From Gloeophyllum trabeum ATCC 11539 (Eukaryota > Basidiomycota > Agaricomycetes > Gloeophyllales > Gloeophyllaceae), in NCBI RefSeq assembly GCF_000344685.1, contig NW_006920414.1, positions 382,488-446,487 on the forward strand: 64,000 nucleotides of DNA. Direction: 5' to 3'. Position 1 is the stretch's first letter; each line of letters opens with the position of its first letter. The notes beneath the pieces were generated by a model that worked only from the letters and a program-made list of their open reading frames with translations, did not search any database and was not told the DNA's origin. This document shows, one piece after another, positions 35,599-46,315 of this stretch. The position numbers and the translations under genes are program-made.

Positions 35599-36053
35599 CA
35601 ATGGATGACTTCCCGTAAGCATTTAGAACGCGTTTTGAGCAGTTCTAAATCTCTAAACGCATCAAGCCGAGATGCCGTCTTGTCACGCTCCCGCTTAGAC
35701 CAAGTTTTGATGAGGCTCGTCGAGCAAAAACCGTCTCTAAACTTTAAATCTAGCAGGGGGGGCCGACCCCCCTTTCCAAATCTCCAGACGACTCTAAACG
35801 CTCGCTTAGCCTCGGTTGAGGTCCGCGTATCAAACCTGCCATCAGCACCTGCTAAATTGAGCGATCCGCTCGCCATAAATGGAAAGCGACCTCATGGTCG
35901 TGACTTGCAGTCGTCGAGCGTTGGTCTGGCATTACGGATGGGAGGAACAGTTCTATTTTTCCATTGCACCGTGGCAGCGAGTGTGACCAGGTACGCTGAT
36001 GGCGTTTAGAACTGCGAAATCTAGGATTTTGGCTTACGGGAAGTCATCCATTG
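35599..36053. mobile_element. 455-bp element with perfect 22-bp terminal inverted repeats
   Basis: CAATGGATGACTTCCCGTAA plus GC at 35599-35620 is repeated exactly in inverted orientation at 36032-36053. The interior contains several copies of a TCTAAACG/TTCTAAA motif (35651, 35735, 35792 and inverted near 36005). A minus-strand 92-codon frame (35598-35876) shows no known domain. The size and structure fit a MITE-like DNA transposon, but no target-site duplication is visible at the two ends, so the superfamily is not assigned. Confidence 0.65.
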
Positions 36054-36175
36054 TCACGACGAATCGTCTCGGCATCATGCTAAAGAAGAGAACGGCCGTC
36101 CACCTGACATGCATGTATACATGTATGGTGGTAAACAGCTCAACTGGGTGAGTCGTTCGGACGGGGCCTCTAGAC

Positions 36176-36896
36176 CAGGCTCCTAAACCATCCGTCCTTA
36201 GCGTTCTCGCTCCTCCTTTACTAGGGCGCACGTGCAGTGTTATATAATACAAATCTATTTTTAATTTATTACCGGATACAGAACGAACAAGAGGAGGAGA
36301 ACGCTATAGGACGGCTGGCACAAATGTCGTCGCCGAGATCCCCGAGGCTGACTAAGCGGACGGTGGCTGAAGCCTTTCAGTAGCGGTCGGCGGGCCTTCA
36401 CGCAACCATTTACAACTTATTACCTTGGCATTTACCGCTCGGTGTACTTTATAGTAATGCAAAAATGTCCTAACTAAATGGTATACTCATGCAATGGTTA
36501 TCAGTAGTACCGAAGGCTGAATATCCGGCTGAAGAGGCATAATGGCTATAGACAAGCCCCTCTGAGTGTCAGAAGTATACCAAAGGTATTTGCATTGGTC
36601 TTGAACTATTTTAGCACTTGTTTATATGTGTTCTGCGTGAGCTCAACGAGGTAGGTGTCGAGACGCTCTCTACATCACCCGCCAACCGCTGCTGAAAGGC
36701 TTCAGCCACCGTCCGCTTAGTCAGCCTCGGGGATCTCGGCGACGACATTTGTGCCAGCCGTCCTATAGCGTTCTCCTCCTCTTGTTCGTTCTGTATCCGG
36801 TAATAAATTAAAAATAGATTTGTATTATATAACACTGCACGTGCGCCCTAGTAAAGGAGGAGCGAGAATGCTAAGGACGGATGGTTTAGGAGCCTG
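36176..36896. mobile_element. 721-bp foldback element with 219-bp inverted repeats and 9-bp target duplication (Mutator-like)
   Basis: Arms 36176-36394 and 36678-36896 are inverted copies with only three differences in 219 bp (98.6%), all C/T or G/A transitions. They start CAGGCTCCTAAACCATCCGT. The central 283 bp holds no gene. The element is bracketed by CCTCTAGAC at 36167-36175 and 36897-36905, a perfect 9-bp direct repeat. Removing the element and one copy restores a continuous site (GGGGCCTCTAGACCAGCATG). Long inverted repeats and a 9-bp duplication are hallmarks of Mutator-like elements. With no transposase inside, it must be non-autonomous. The near-identity of the arms points to recent insertion. 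The frames at 36034-36252 and 36611-36835 come from the arms and are not genes. Confidence 0.88.
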
Positions 36897-36905
36897 CCTC
36901 TAGAC

Positions 36906-38222
36906 CAGCATGAAGACGACGGATGGTATAATGAGAGTATCCATCCGCATCTAGATGGATGCTCTATTAGGTTACGATTACCTCAAAGCTAACCTTAACA
37001 GAGAGATCCTGTCAAGCATCGTCTGCAGAAACCTGCCACCACCTTGAGCTTTTAGGATTCGTAAGTAGGCCGCCTGCCCTGAGAGAGTAGACAGATGAGC
37101 AAGCAAAGGTCTAGGTATACAGACTACATACCAGCGCGAGCGATGCAGACGACATCAAGAGAAACCTCGGTCAGATATCTAGTTCGAGGCCACAATGGCT
37201 GCACAAAAGGTTGGATTGATATAGAGAATATACCTCCGGGTATCCTAGTGGAGTAACAGTGGACCGCGGATCCCCTGAAGCTCCGCAAGGACAGCCAGAG
37301 AGTTGATATGGCCGCCGCAAGCCCAGAATATCGCTATAAGGTGTATCATTCACGACACCTTGACCATTTACATCGTACGGGAAACCCTAGACCGGTATAC
37401 GAGTTGATAAGAAACTGGGAGTATTGCAAGGCACCGCGGAGCACAGGAGTCCCTTGATCATGAAGCACAGGTACTGCCCATCATGCATGAGAGGGGCAGC
37501 AGCACTCCTCCGAGCACTCTTGCTAGGGGTTGCTAGATTGCGCGAAGACATGTTGTAGCTAGCTCATTGTTCCGTACGGCGCGAGAACGGTGCAATGAAG
37601 CCCCCGGAGAGGTATGAGACATGAAAACAGAGCTGACAACTTACGGGCATTCTCCTTTGAAATCCGCATGGGATTGGGGGAGGGAGGGTCCATAGCAGAG
37701 CATCCACGGATCGCAGTCACAATTAACGAGTATAAAGCCTGAAGGCCACACTCTCCGGAGCTGACGCTCTCCCGGCCTTGCGGCCACATTTGCATCGGAG
37801 GGTCGATGTCGCCGAGTCCAAAGCAACCTGTCCAGCTCGACATCCAATAGCAGCAACCACCGCAATTGATTTCCTTGATCGCTGCTATAGTCGACGTCAA
37901 AGGGCCGGTCCTCCAATGTGGTCGACTGATACAGTTCTCCCCTGGCAACCAATCTAAGTGTGATGGGAAGTCACAAGGCGTGACACGCTGCTCTCTTCCT
38001 CCTCCCTCTTCCTCTGCATACCGGCCTCCCTGCGCGACTGAATTCGATTCAGCGTCTTGAGATCGCCGGCAGACGTCCGACAACGACATTCTTTTGAATT
38101 ACGTTCTTTTTCTCCTATTCGGTTTCACGTCTCCATCGGAGACCGTCAAACGCACGCTTAACCCAATCAAAAGCCTACTGATCCCACTGAAAACATAGAC
38201 CAGTGCTGAACACCTTGGGGAA
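36906..38222. other. Gene-poor region
   Basis: No supported gene. A 176-codon minus-strand frame (37559-38089) has no recognisable motif and ends just before the promoter of the next plus-strand gene. The last 150 bases are C/T-rich and form the probable promoter and 5' UTR of the gene at 38223. Confidence 0.4.
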
Positions 38223-40026
38223 ATGTCTTCGGAGAAACAGCTGTTCGACAATGTTAAGCTGGGGCGCCATGTCAAACGCGACGGCTTCGTGCACGTCGCG
38301 AAACGGCGCCTGAGTCCCCGAGCTGACGATCCGAGCGATGATTTCCATAACCATCCCAAGACGATTGACCTGGGCCCTGTGCAGCAGTCAACAACCACGT
38401 CGACGAGCACAACGAGTATACCCACTCGTGAGTTTTACAGACTTCCGCTCTATATCCGCAAGCTTAACGATCCTGTATCTGTTCCCCTAAAGCGACGCCG
38501 CCCAAGCCTGTGACCACGAGTAGCTTGACCACAAGCACCTCCACTTCTTCTTCCGTTTCGAAGCCGACCACCACCTCGTCCACAACCAGCGCCACCACGT
38601 CGGCTACCACCAGCTCTAGCACTACGAGTAAGCCGACCACGACGACGAGCACAACTCCGGTAAGTTACTTCGCGTTTTATTCTGGTCCGCGTGCATGAAT
38701 TATTTGTAGGTTCAGACGCACACTTCGACCACCGCGGCCGCCGTGACGACTCCAGTGACCACGGCCAAGGCGTTGACCCCCACATTCGCTTCTACTACCT
38801 TACTTGCCCAAGCGTCTGCGTCCGCGTCGTCCACCTCCACTCCTGACGATGACAGCTCGATCTCCGGGGGATTAATTGGCGGCATCGCAGGTGCTATCGG
38901 TGGCTTAGCCCTCATTGCCTTGGTTGTACTCTACTTCCTGGTAAGTTCCCTGCATCTCCGCAGTCTCGTCAATATCTCACAACCAATCTAGAGGAGGAAG
39001 AGAAACGACGGCTATAACGAGAATGCTGACTTTAACCCCGACGCTTTCAGGAGCCAGTCAGTCATGCTGCCCGATGACGACCGTCCTTCCCGCCGCGGCC
39101 CCAGGCCACCGACCATGATCGAGCGGCACGTCGCCAACAGCCCTGCGACCCTGGGCCCGAACCAGTACAACTACCCCCTGCCGCCTCCCCCAGCTCAATA
39201 CGCTCAGGGAGGATACGGTAATCCGTTCGGCAACCAGTATCAAATGTCGTTCAACCCTGGGGATGTTATGTCGCCTGGCCCTGGCCCCGGCTCGCCTTCG
39301 CCCCCTCCACCTAGCCACAGTCCGTACACGCCAAACACCGCGCAACCATTCTTTGGGCAGTACGCGCAGTCGCCCATCGCTTCGCCTATGACCCCAGTCG
39401 GGTACAATAACATTGGCCAGCCTGCGCTCTCCCGGCAGCCCTCTGGTGGATCTCGGGCTCTCATGTCGCCAGGCGGCCAGGACGATCACTACATTGACCT
39501 GAACCGCAGCAGCGTGACGCCCTTCCAGGCTCAGCAGTACGAGGAGATCTCCAGGAGGCTCGGCGCGCAGCCGTCGGACGGCATCGCCAACATCTCCGAG
39601 GAGGCGGAGGCCGTTCCCTCTCCCCCTCCTAAGGAAAAAGAGACGCCGTTGACTGACCCGGCCCTGCGCGTCCCTGCTACCCCCGCTCCGCCGTACAGCG
39701 ACTATGACCCACATAGCGTTAGCGAGGAGCTGCCCGCCCCGCCTTCGCCCGTGCATACCTCCCACTCGAGGGTGCCATCCTCGCCGCCTTTGCTGCCGGA
39801 GATCGAGCTGCACAACAGGCCGTTCTCGCCGATGGACCACTCGTATGACTTCCCGTCGTCCGCGAAGGCGAGCACGTTTGATATCCCGTCGCCCAAGCTG
39901 GACGCGGAGTTCGCCGCCGCTGGTCCAGGACCGAGTGCCAAGGCGCCTCCGAGCCAGCTTAGGAACGTCGCGGCCATGAGGCCCGAGACGGTATACGACC
40001 CCGAAGACGCGTATGGCGGCATCTAA
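38223..40026 (+). CDS. Single-pass membrane protein with Ser/Thr-rich ectodomain and Pro-rich cytoplasmic tail
   Basis: Four exons, joined in phase, encode about 520 aa. The N terminus (MSSEKQLFDNVKLGRHVKRD) has no cleavable signal peptide. A Ser/Thr-rich mucin-like stretch follows (38395-38850). One membrane segment comes next, GLIGGIAGAIGGLALIALVV plus LYFL, and then the stop-transfer cluster RRKRND, which puts the C-terminal side in the cytoplasm. The tail (about 330 aa) is rich in Pro, Ser, Tyr and Gly (for example YPLPPPPAQYAQGGYGNPFG), with no enzyme domain, and ends PETVYDPEDAYGGI. The arrangement resembles Mid2/Wsc-type cell-wall stress sensors, but it lacks a WSC cysteine domain. A sensor role is an inference. 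An upstream exon carrying a signal peptide may have been missed. Confidence 0.75.
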
Positions 40027-41160
40027 GGTGATGTTGCTGTGTGCGTCTGAAGTCACCCTTGATGGGTTGCAATGTAAATGGATCCCGAAGTGGTGTGTAC
40101 CAGCCTGCCGCGAGCGGTTAGATTTGGTTGTCAGTGTATCCCGGCTTACAATTCCCCTCTGTCTAATCAAGTTCCCTCCTCTTCCTCTACCGTTCGCTCG
40201 CTCGCTTGCTTTTTACCCCTGTTTAATGTGCTTGGCAAACGAAACCGGTGTTCGCTGGGTCGCTGGGATTTGACCCCTGGGTTCGGGTTGTGTCGTTTCT
40301 CGGAGGTTCATTACGCTGTCTTGGCTAGAGGTTCCTCCGCGCGTGTACACTCTGACGAGTATACCTTTACTTTCCTGTCATACCTACTAACGAATTGTCG
40401 TCTATACCCCTTGCGTTTGATGACATATATATTCCTATCCGAGCATTTGTCTGCTTGGTCCATGCGCTTGGACAGGCGGACAGGCAGTCTCAGTTATGAG
40501 CTGATAAGTGCTACAACACCATGGCCAAGATATGCCTCCTAGAACTTGGTGAACAGGCAGGCCGCCGTGATGGGCTTAGGTTTGGTGATTTGTACAAATT
40601 ACGCGTTCTCATTACCAACGTATCAGAGAGATTTCCTGAACGTCGTTGCAGTACATGCTGGTGCCTTTCGCTCGATATCCGGATTCCGGAGTAATAGTGA
40701 TTTGTCTGCCAGTGTTAGACTACGTTATTCAGTATTCCTCCGCCGCCCGTGTCCCCGCTGAACCTCGAACATTGAACCGACCGGGATTTGGGCCCTCCGC
40801 CTCAGTACGTCCCTCGCTTTTTCAGTCCTTCGACGTCGCGAGAAGCAACCTGAAGCCACATAGTATTTCTGCTTGGTGGTTACAGTAACTTACAGAAACG
40901 TACACCTGGTTTCCATAAAGGGTCCGCGTGCGTATTATTAGCACTAAGCAGGGTATACTGCGCCCTTTCGTGTCCAGCGTTCTGCTTGCCCTTGTAGAAG
41001 TACTTTGCATCGACTCATCCTTTCGCTCGTTTTCACCGTTCTCGCCATTCTGCTCAGGTTCTGGAATCAAGGTTTATACCCTGCTGCAATTTAACGACTG
41101 CATACGATACATACCGCGCCGACGACTCTCCAATCCCCTACTTTATTGCTATTTTACTGC
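40027..41160. other. Intergenic region
   Basis: About 1.1 kb between two plus-strand genes. Open frames reach 154 aa but show no motif or splice partners. It should contain the 3' UTR of the membrane protein and the promoter of the next gene. Confidence 0.5.
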
Positions 41161-44100
41161 ATGGCTCAAGCATTATTTGAAGATCACCCTTTGAAGGAGT
41201 ACCTGAGAGGTATGTGCCTCTGCTGGCGTGCCACATGCAGAGACTGAAATAACCAGAAATTGGAGAGGATGTGCCTACCATGCCGGGAGGGAGCGCCGAC
41301 TTGGGAGCTCCTTGGGAAGATGGAGATGATGAAGCAGCCGGAGATGACTTTGAACTTGATCAAGACTGGATGCCGCCCCTAGTGTTAAAGGCGCTAACGG
41401 TGAGTAACATGTACCGACGGTACCGCGGGGGAGGGAAGGTCGGCGTTCCTGCAAGTGATCATGCTCGCAGAGAACGATTTATGAGGAAGGGCTTTGCTCC
41501 TGACATTGGAAGTGACTGCAGTGTACTGAGCGAGGTTGAATTGATACGTTCAGCGTCTTCAGAGCCTGCTTTCATTCCCAATGTTACTTCTCCTGGTAGC
41601 CCTCGAATTTTGGGAGGCGACGGGTCTCAGCTGAGCAGAATGCTTTGCCGGAAGGAGTAGACGTCGCTTGCCTGCAGCGTCGGTTTTGAACCCTAGGCCT
41701 GGCTAGATTTATGTATGCGTACTAATCCTTCGTCTATGTAGGTCATCCAAGATCTACTGTCGTCACTGCATCCTCCATCCAATTCTCGTTTCGAGGAACA
41801 GTTCAAGTACGACGTTATCTCCTCCAACCTCCTCTCCGCCTCTCTACCCGTCCCTTCCTCTACGCGCATACACGCATATACCTCTCACGAAAACGTTCCG
41901 CGTGTACCCGGCCATCTTCAAAGCAATCGGGACACGAGCATAGACGAATCCCCATTCGGCGCGATCGACATCACAGACCCCCCAGCCTCTTGTGCTCAAT
42001 TTCGTCAAGCACCCATCACAGACGTGGACTCAGCGTTCGCTGTCGCTCTTAGTCATCATCACTTGCCTCATATCTTGGTCGCTGTAGCCGCGGTATTAGG
42101 TGTATCGCGCTTCTACGCATGCGCATTCATTGTTTCCCTCTGCTCATTATATTTCGCTCTTGATCTTCGTCAAGCACTGCCAAATACCTCACCTCGTCAG
42201 GACCCAGCCACAAATGTACGTGTAGGTCATCGCAATGTACTCTAATCCCATACCAATTCCCCGCTGCAGGCTCTAGAAGTACTGCACGAACTGATCAATG
42301 CAGGGAATGTCTGGGACTCGGCGGTGAACGAAGCGTTCGGCATCGTCGAACTGGACGAAAAGAGGCACGAGAACAGGTAACCCTCACGATGCTAGATGTC
42401 TCCGCATATAATATTGACTCCCAGCAGTGCCTATTACAGCCCCGCATCGCCTTCGAGCCCGACCTCGCCCTTACGCATATCCCTCCAGACCACGCTGCAC
42501 ACGACGGCTTCGCAGTGCGATAACATCCGTCAACTGCTGTCCGCGCTCACGTGCCCGACGTCGCTTTCCCAATTGTCTGAGATGTATGCACCGCCGTCTC
42601 CGTCTGCGTCCCCTATGAGGCAGACGTTTGCTTCATCTTCCTCCGGGCGCCCAACGTCTTTTCCCGAGCGCTCGTTGAGGATGAGTAGGGTACTCGATGC
42701 AGAGAATGAGAAGGAGGCGAAGAGGGCTACTTGGAACGGGTCGTATACGTCCCTCGCGTTCTCCGGAAAGGATCGCAGGAAAGAGAAGAGAAGGTCAGAT
42801 CTCTCGTCTCTGCTACAGGCTCCGGGTTCGGGGAGCACCAGCGCTCCTGCGACGCCAATGTTGGCGGAGGTGACGGAAGAAGATGCGACTGAGCATGACC
42901 AGGACGGGGACGCTGGTGCTGATGCTCATCCTCCCAGCTTGGATGTCAAGCCGGAGGAGGAACCCGACCTTTCCGAGGAATATTTCGGCAAGGACGCGCT
43001 AGGCTTACGAAGGAAACGGAGGATCCGAGGACTTAACTCGGTCCTTGGGATGTCCACCCCTCCCTCCTCGGCACCGTCATCGCCTCAGTCCCCCCGCTAT
43101 CAGAGCGATCCTCGTCCCAGGACGATTTCCCTCAAAAACGAAAGCCGCACAAGGACGACGTCACTCACCAAGCGGAGATCGATGGCTAACTTATCTACAT
43201 CCCTTTCTTCAGGCTCGCGCTACACGCTCCTCCCAGCTTCTAGGCACCCCCTCTCGCTCTCGTCTATCCAGACCTCGCTCCACAGCGCCATCGCCGCCAA
43301 GCGGTACGCCTGCGCGCACCTGCTCGCGCTGCGCTTCCGGGACGACGACGAGGCGTACTGGGAGGACGTGCGGAGCGTCGTGGGCCTGCTGAAGAGCACG
43401 TTCGAGGACGCCGCTGAGCGTCTCGCGGAGGCGTGTGAACGGCACGCGCGCGAGGGCAGCATGAGCCCCCTCGGCGGTCACTCACGCGTGGTGAGCCTCG
43501 AGGAGGCGCCCGGGAAGATGAGAGCCCGGGAGGAAAAGGAGCGAACGGCGAAGGTGAAGGAGGAGTTGCTCGGGGCGCCGTCGTTTGCGCCGATGCCCAG
43601 CCAGCTGACGCGGTTCGCGACGCATGTCGATACAATATCGACCGCGCTGACCGATGCGCGGGAGCAGCTGGAGGAGACCATGCTCGCTTTACGATCTCCG
43701 GGTCATCAGGTCCCCCGTGAAGACGAGGAGACAGCAAATGATGCTCCTGAAGGTCCACGAGAAGCGCACCCCGCGCTGCAAGCGTATGAGCGCCTCCGGC
43801 GGGAGCTCGGTCTGGCTCTTCGAGAGTGTGAACGCGGGAGGGAACGCCTGCTCGACATCCTTACGCCCCGGCGCCATGCCGGTGAGGATACGGATGGCGA
43901 TTTAACAGACGAACTGCCTGCGCTTGGGCCGGACGTCGGGAGCGATGAGTCCGACAAGCACGACTCCTTGACGCCTATCATCGATCAGGGAGCAGCAGAA
44001 CTCGTGGCGGTGGTCGACCCGGCGGACGAGGCGCTGGACGACGCTACGTCGCATTTGCTGCTCGGCACTTCGTCGCAGCATCTGCCCCCGCCCGGCGTCG

Positions 44101-44447
44101 AGCAGGTGTTCGAGAGCGATGCCGCGGAGCGCATGTCGTTTACCAGGGAGAAGTCGAAGCTCTCAAGAGAGGAGCGGATACGACTGATGAAGGAGCGGAG
44201 GGAGAAGGCAGGCAGTCTCTACCTGGGCCCCTCGAATGTCGACTCTTTGGACTCGCCACCGCCATCTGAGAAGTGGGGACCTGGAGGGGATGTCGTCCAG
44301 GAGCTCAAAGACGTCATATGGCAAGTCGGGGAGAAGCGGCGGAAGGTCAGTGAGGGTCGTAAGGCTTCGCCTAGTCTCCAACAGGAGACGTCTTTGCAGA
44401 GTTCAGCACCTGGGACTCCCGCTGATGAGGTGCGGACACTGTCGTAG
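41161..44447 (+). CDS. Inp2/vezatin-like membrane protein (peroxisome or myosin-binding type)
   Basis: Multi-exon gene starting at ATG 41161 (MAQALFEDHPLKEYLREIGE after the first splice). An acidic N-terminal part (GDDFELDQDWMPPLVLKAL) is followed by an unusually long 342-nt intron (41400-41741) and then VIQDLLSSLHPPSNSRFEEQ. Two closely spaced hydrophobic segments come next (LPHILVAVAAVLGVSRF and YACAFIVSLCSLYFALDLRQ). After them are helices (NALEVLHELINAGNVWDSAV, LQTTLHTTASQCDNIRQLLS) that fit the myosin-binding region of fungal Inp2 and vezatin. The long C-terminal part is Ser/Pro/Glu-rich, with a charged helix near 44140-44215 (EKSKLSREERIRLMKERREK). Inp2 attaches peroxisomes to myosin V; the same role here is inferred from layout only. 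Total about 900 aa. Confidence 0.6.
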
Positions 44448-44685
44448 AGTGTGTCTTGACGCCACGTATCGTATACTTATATGCTATTCTTACGCTGTAC
44501 TTACTGTTGCTGCATAATTGACGCTCTTACATGGCTGCACGTCGCCTTCGCTGAACTCCAGAAAGAATACTGAGGCGAAGCGTGTTACGTGAGATCACGT
44601 GGGTGTGACTACCGCGTATAACGAATGCGCGTTGTGTTCGGATCTGTTCGGATAGCGTGAGCGTAACTTGGACTTGACCTCGACC

Positions 44686-45484
44686 ATGTCCGTACCCGCC
44701 CTCGCCCTCGCAAAGCCATCCGAGTCACTGCCTCAATGCGACCCCCACCTCATGCCGTTCCGTATCTCGTATTCTGGACCTGCACCCATCAAGTCGTATT
44801 TCATGATCAAGCCCGCATCGAGCTCCGTTGGACAAGAACCTGACGATGTGGCAGGCAAAGTCGCGAAAGCTGAGACGCAAAGCGCTGTAGAAAAGGATAG
44901 CTTTGCGCATCTCGGGGGAGAGTGTATGGACGTAGACCAAATGGATCTCACGGGCGATATTCAGGAGCCCTCAGCACCAGAGCCTTTATCCAACGCACCG
45001 TCCAGCTCTAGCAGCTTGACTTTGTGCGATAAGGGGGAACAGAAACGCTCAGTGGCGGCGTTTCGTGGACGAACTGTCCACGGACTCCAAGTCACTTTAC
45101 CGGACGGGTACACGGGAATTGTACTGCGACCACCAGATGCGTCCGGCAAAGCGAAGGAGAGAAAGGGCGTCGCTCCGAAAGCAACCCCGACATCCAGGAC
45201 TACACGGAGAGGGCATAGCGCTGCGCGAGAACACGGACATGAATCAGAAGAGACTGATGAGGGCGCTTCGTATTTCGCACAGTTGAACGCTCGTACGCTG
45301 ACCCCTACACATGTATTCCCCTCCTTCACATTGTGGCACCCTGATATTCCCGTCGACGAAGCGAGAGACGAGTACTGGCGCTCACTGCAGGAATGGGTAA
45401 CCCTGAGTCATGAGGTGCGTTTGCCTTACGCTGCGTTGCCTCTGACCACTAACAAGCTCTGCGAAGATCCATGCGTGCGATTGA
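44686..45484 (+). CDS. RNH203: Ribonuclease H2 subunit C
   Basis: Non-catalytic C subunit of nuclear RNase H2, which removes ribonucleotides from DNA and degrades RNA:DNA hybrids. Start ATG 44686 (MSVPALALAKPSESLPQCDP). Family features seen are the N-terminal LMPFRISYSGPAPIKSYF segment, the central FRGRTVHGLQVTLPDGYTGI with VLRP, and the C-terminal LWHPDIPVDEARDEYWRSLQ with EWVTLSHE. Between them lies a poorly conserved acidic and Ser-rich linker, as in fungal homologues. One intron after SHE (GTGCGT donor, GCGAAG acceptor) leads to a five-codon last exon (IHACD). Length is about 250 aa. It follows the Inp2-like gene in the same direction, 238 bp away. Confidence 0.8.
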
Positions 45485-46315
45485 CACCTTACTCATACCA
45501 CATATACATTCTGCTATCGGCCTGTACATGAAGATCGTACGACTTGAACGTGGTGCGAAGCTACGCTCTGCTCACTTGCAAACACTTCTCCGTGAACGCT
45601 TGTGTCCACGCAGGTCATCAGCGTTCTGTTCATGATATAGGATTAGCCCCCCTGGCATTGCATGGCCCGTGAGATACGCTGATGGCAGGTACACTGCATC
45701 CCGAGAGCTATAGTATAGCGAGCTGCGCATGCGACCTTGTAACATCGTCCCGTCACAATGATCGACGACTGGTCCAACGTGTGCCATGCTATCGTTGGCA
45801 CAATCAGCACTGGAGGGACTCTGGCTGGAGTGTACTATGCAGCCACGGTTCGAAGAGCAGGGATAGCACCACGTCAGCCTCGCAGCCGACTTCCCGATGA
45901 CTTGGTGCGCTTGCATTGCATGTATGCGGCCTGTCAAGCTGAAGTGGTGTCCATCTCTTATTCAGGAGATGGGCGGCATGAGTCGATCTTACTCTGTACT
46001 TATCCCAGTCCGCTCGCAAGCTCGCGCCTTCCTCCATCCAGTCCCTAAAAAGGAAGGCGCGTGCGTTATTTGCGGTGGCACTGGTAGGGAGTCCCTAACC
46101 CTAGGCTAGTAACCCATACCAAACCCATACTCTCCGACAACCCATACCTTTTCCGGTCCACGGACTGCTATGGGTTATGGGAGAGTCGACTGTAGAAAGA
46201 CCCAGCAGCCGCTTCAGCTCTGCGTTCGGACGATATAGCGCCACTGACTTTGCTGCGACTTCGTTAGTAACCCGGTCCTCTCTGCCTTGTCACACCCTCC
46301 ACTTCGTACTGCGAA
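45485..46315. other. Intergenic region with ACCCATA motifs
   Basis: About 830 bases with no supported gene. A cluster of ACCCATA-type motifs sits at 46108-46180: TAACCCATACC, AAACCCATACT, CAACCCATACC and an inverted TATGGGTTATGGG. These may be regulatory sites of the HNH gene promoter or the remains of a small repeat. Confidence 0.4.

Noticed and set aside
37559..38089. 176-aa minus-strand open frame
   Set aside because: No recognisable domain or signal, and it overlaps the probable promoter of the gene at 38223.
39058..40170. 370-aa minus-strand open frame
   Set aside because: It is Arg/Gly-rich and lies antisense to the well-supported exon of the Ser/Thr-rich membrane protein.
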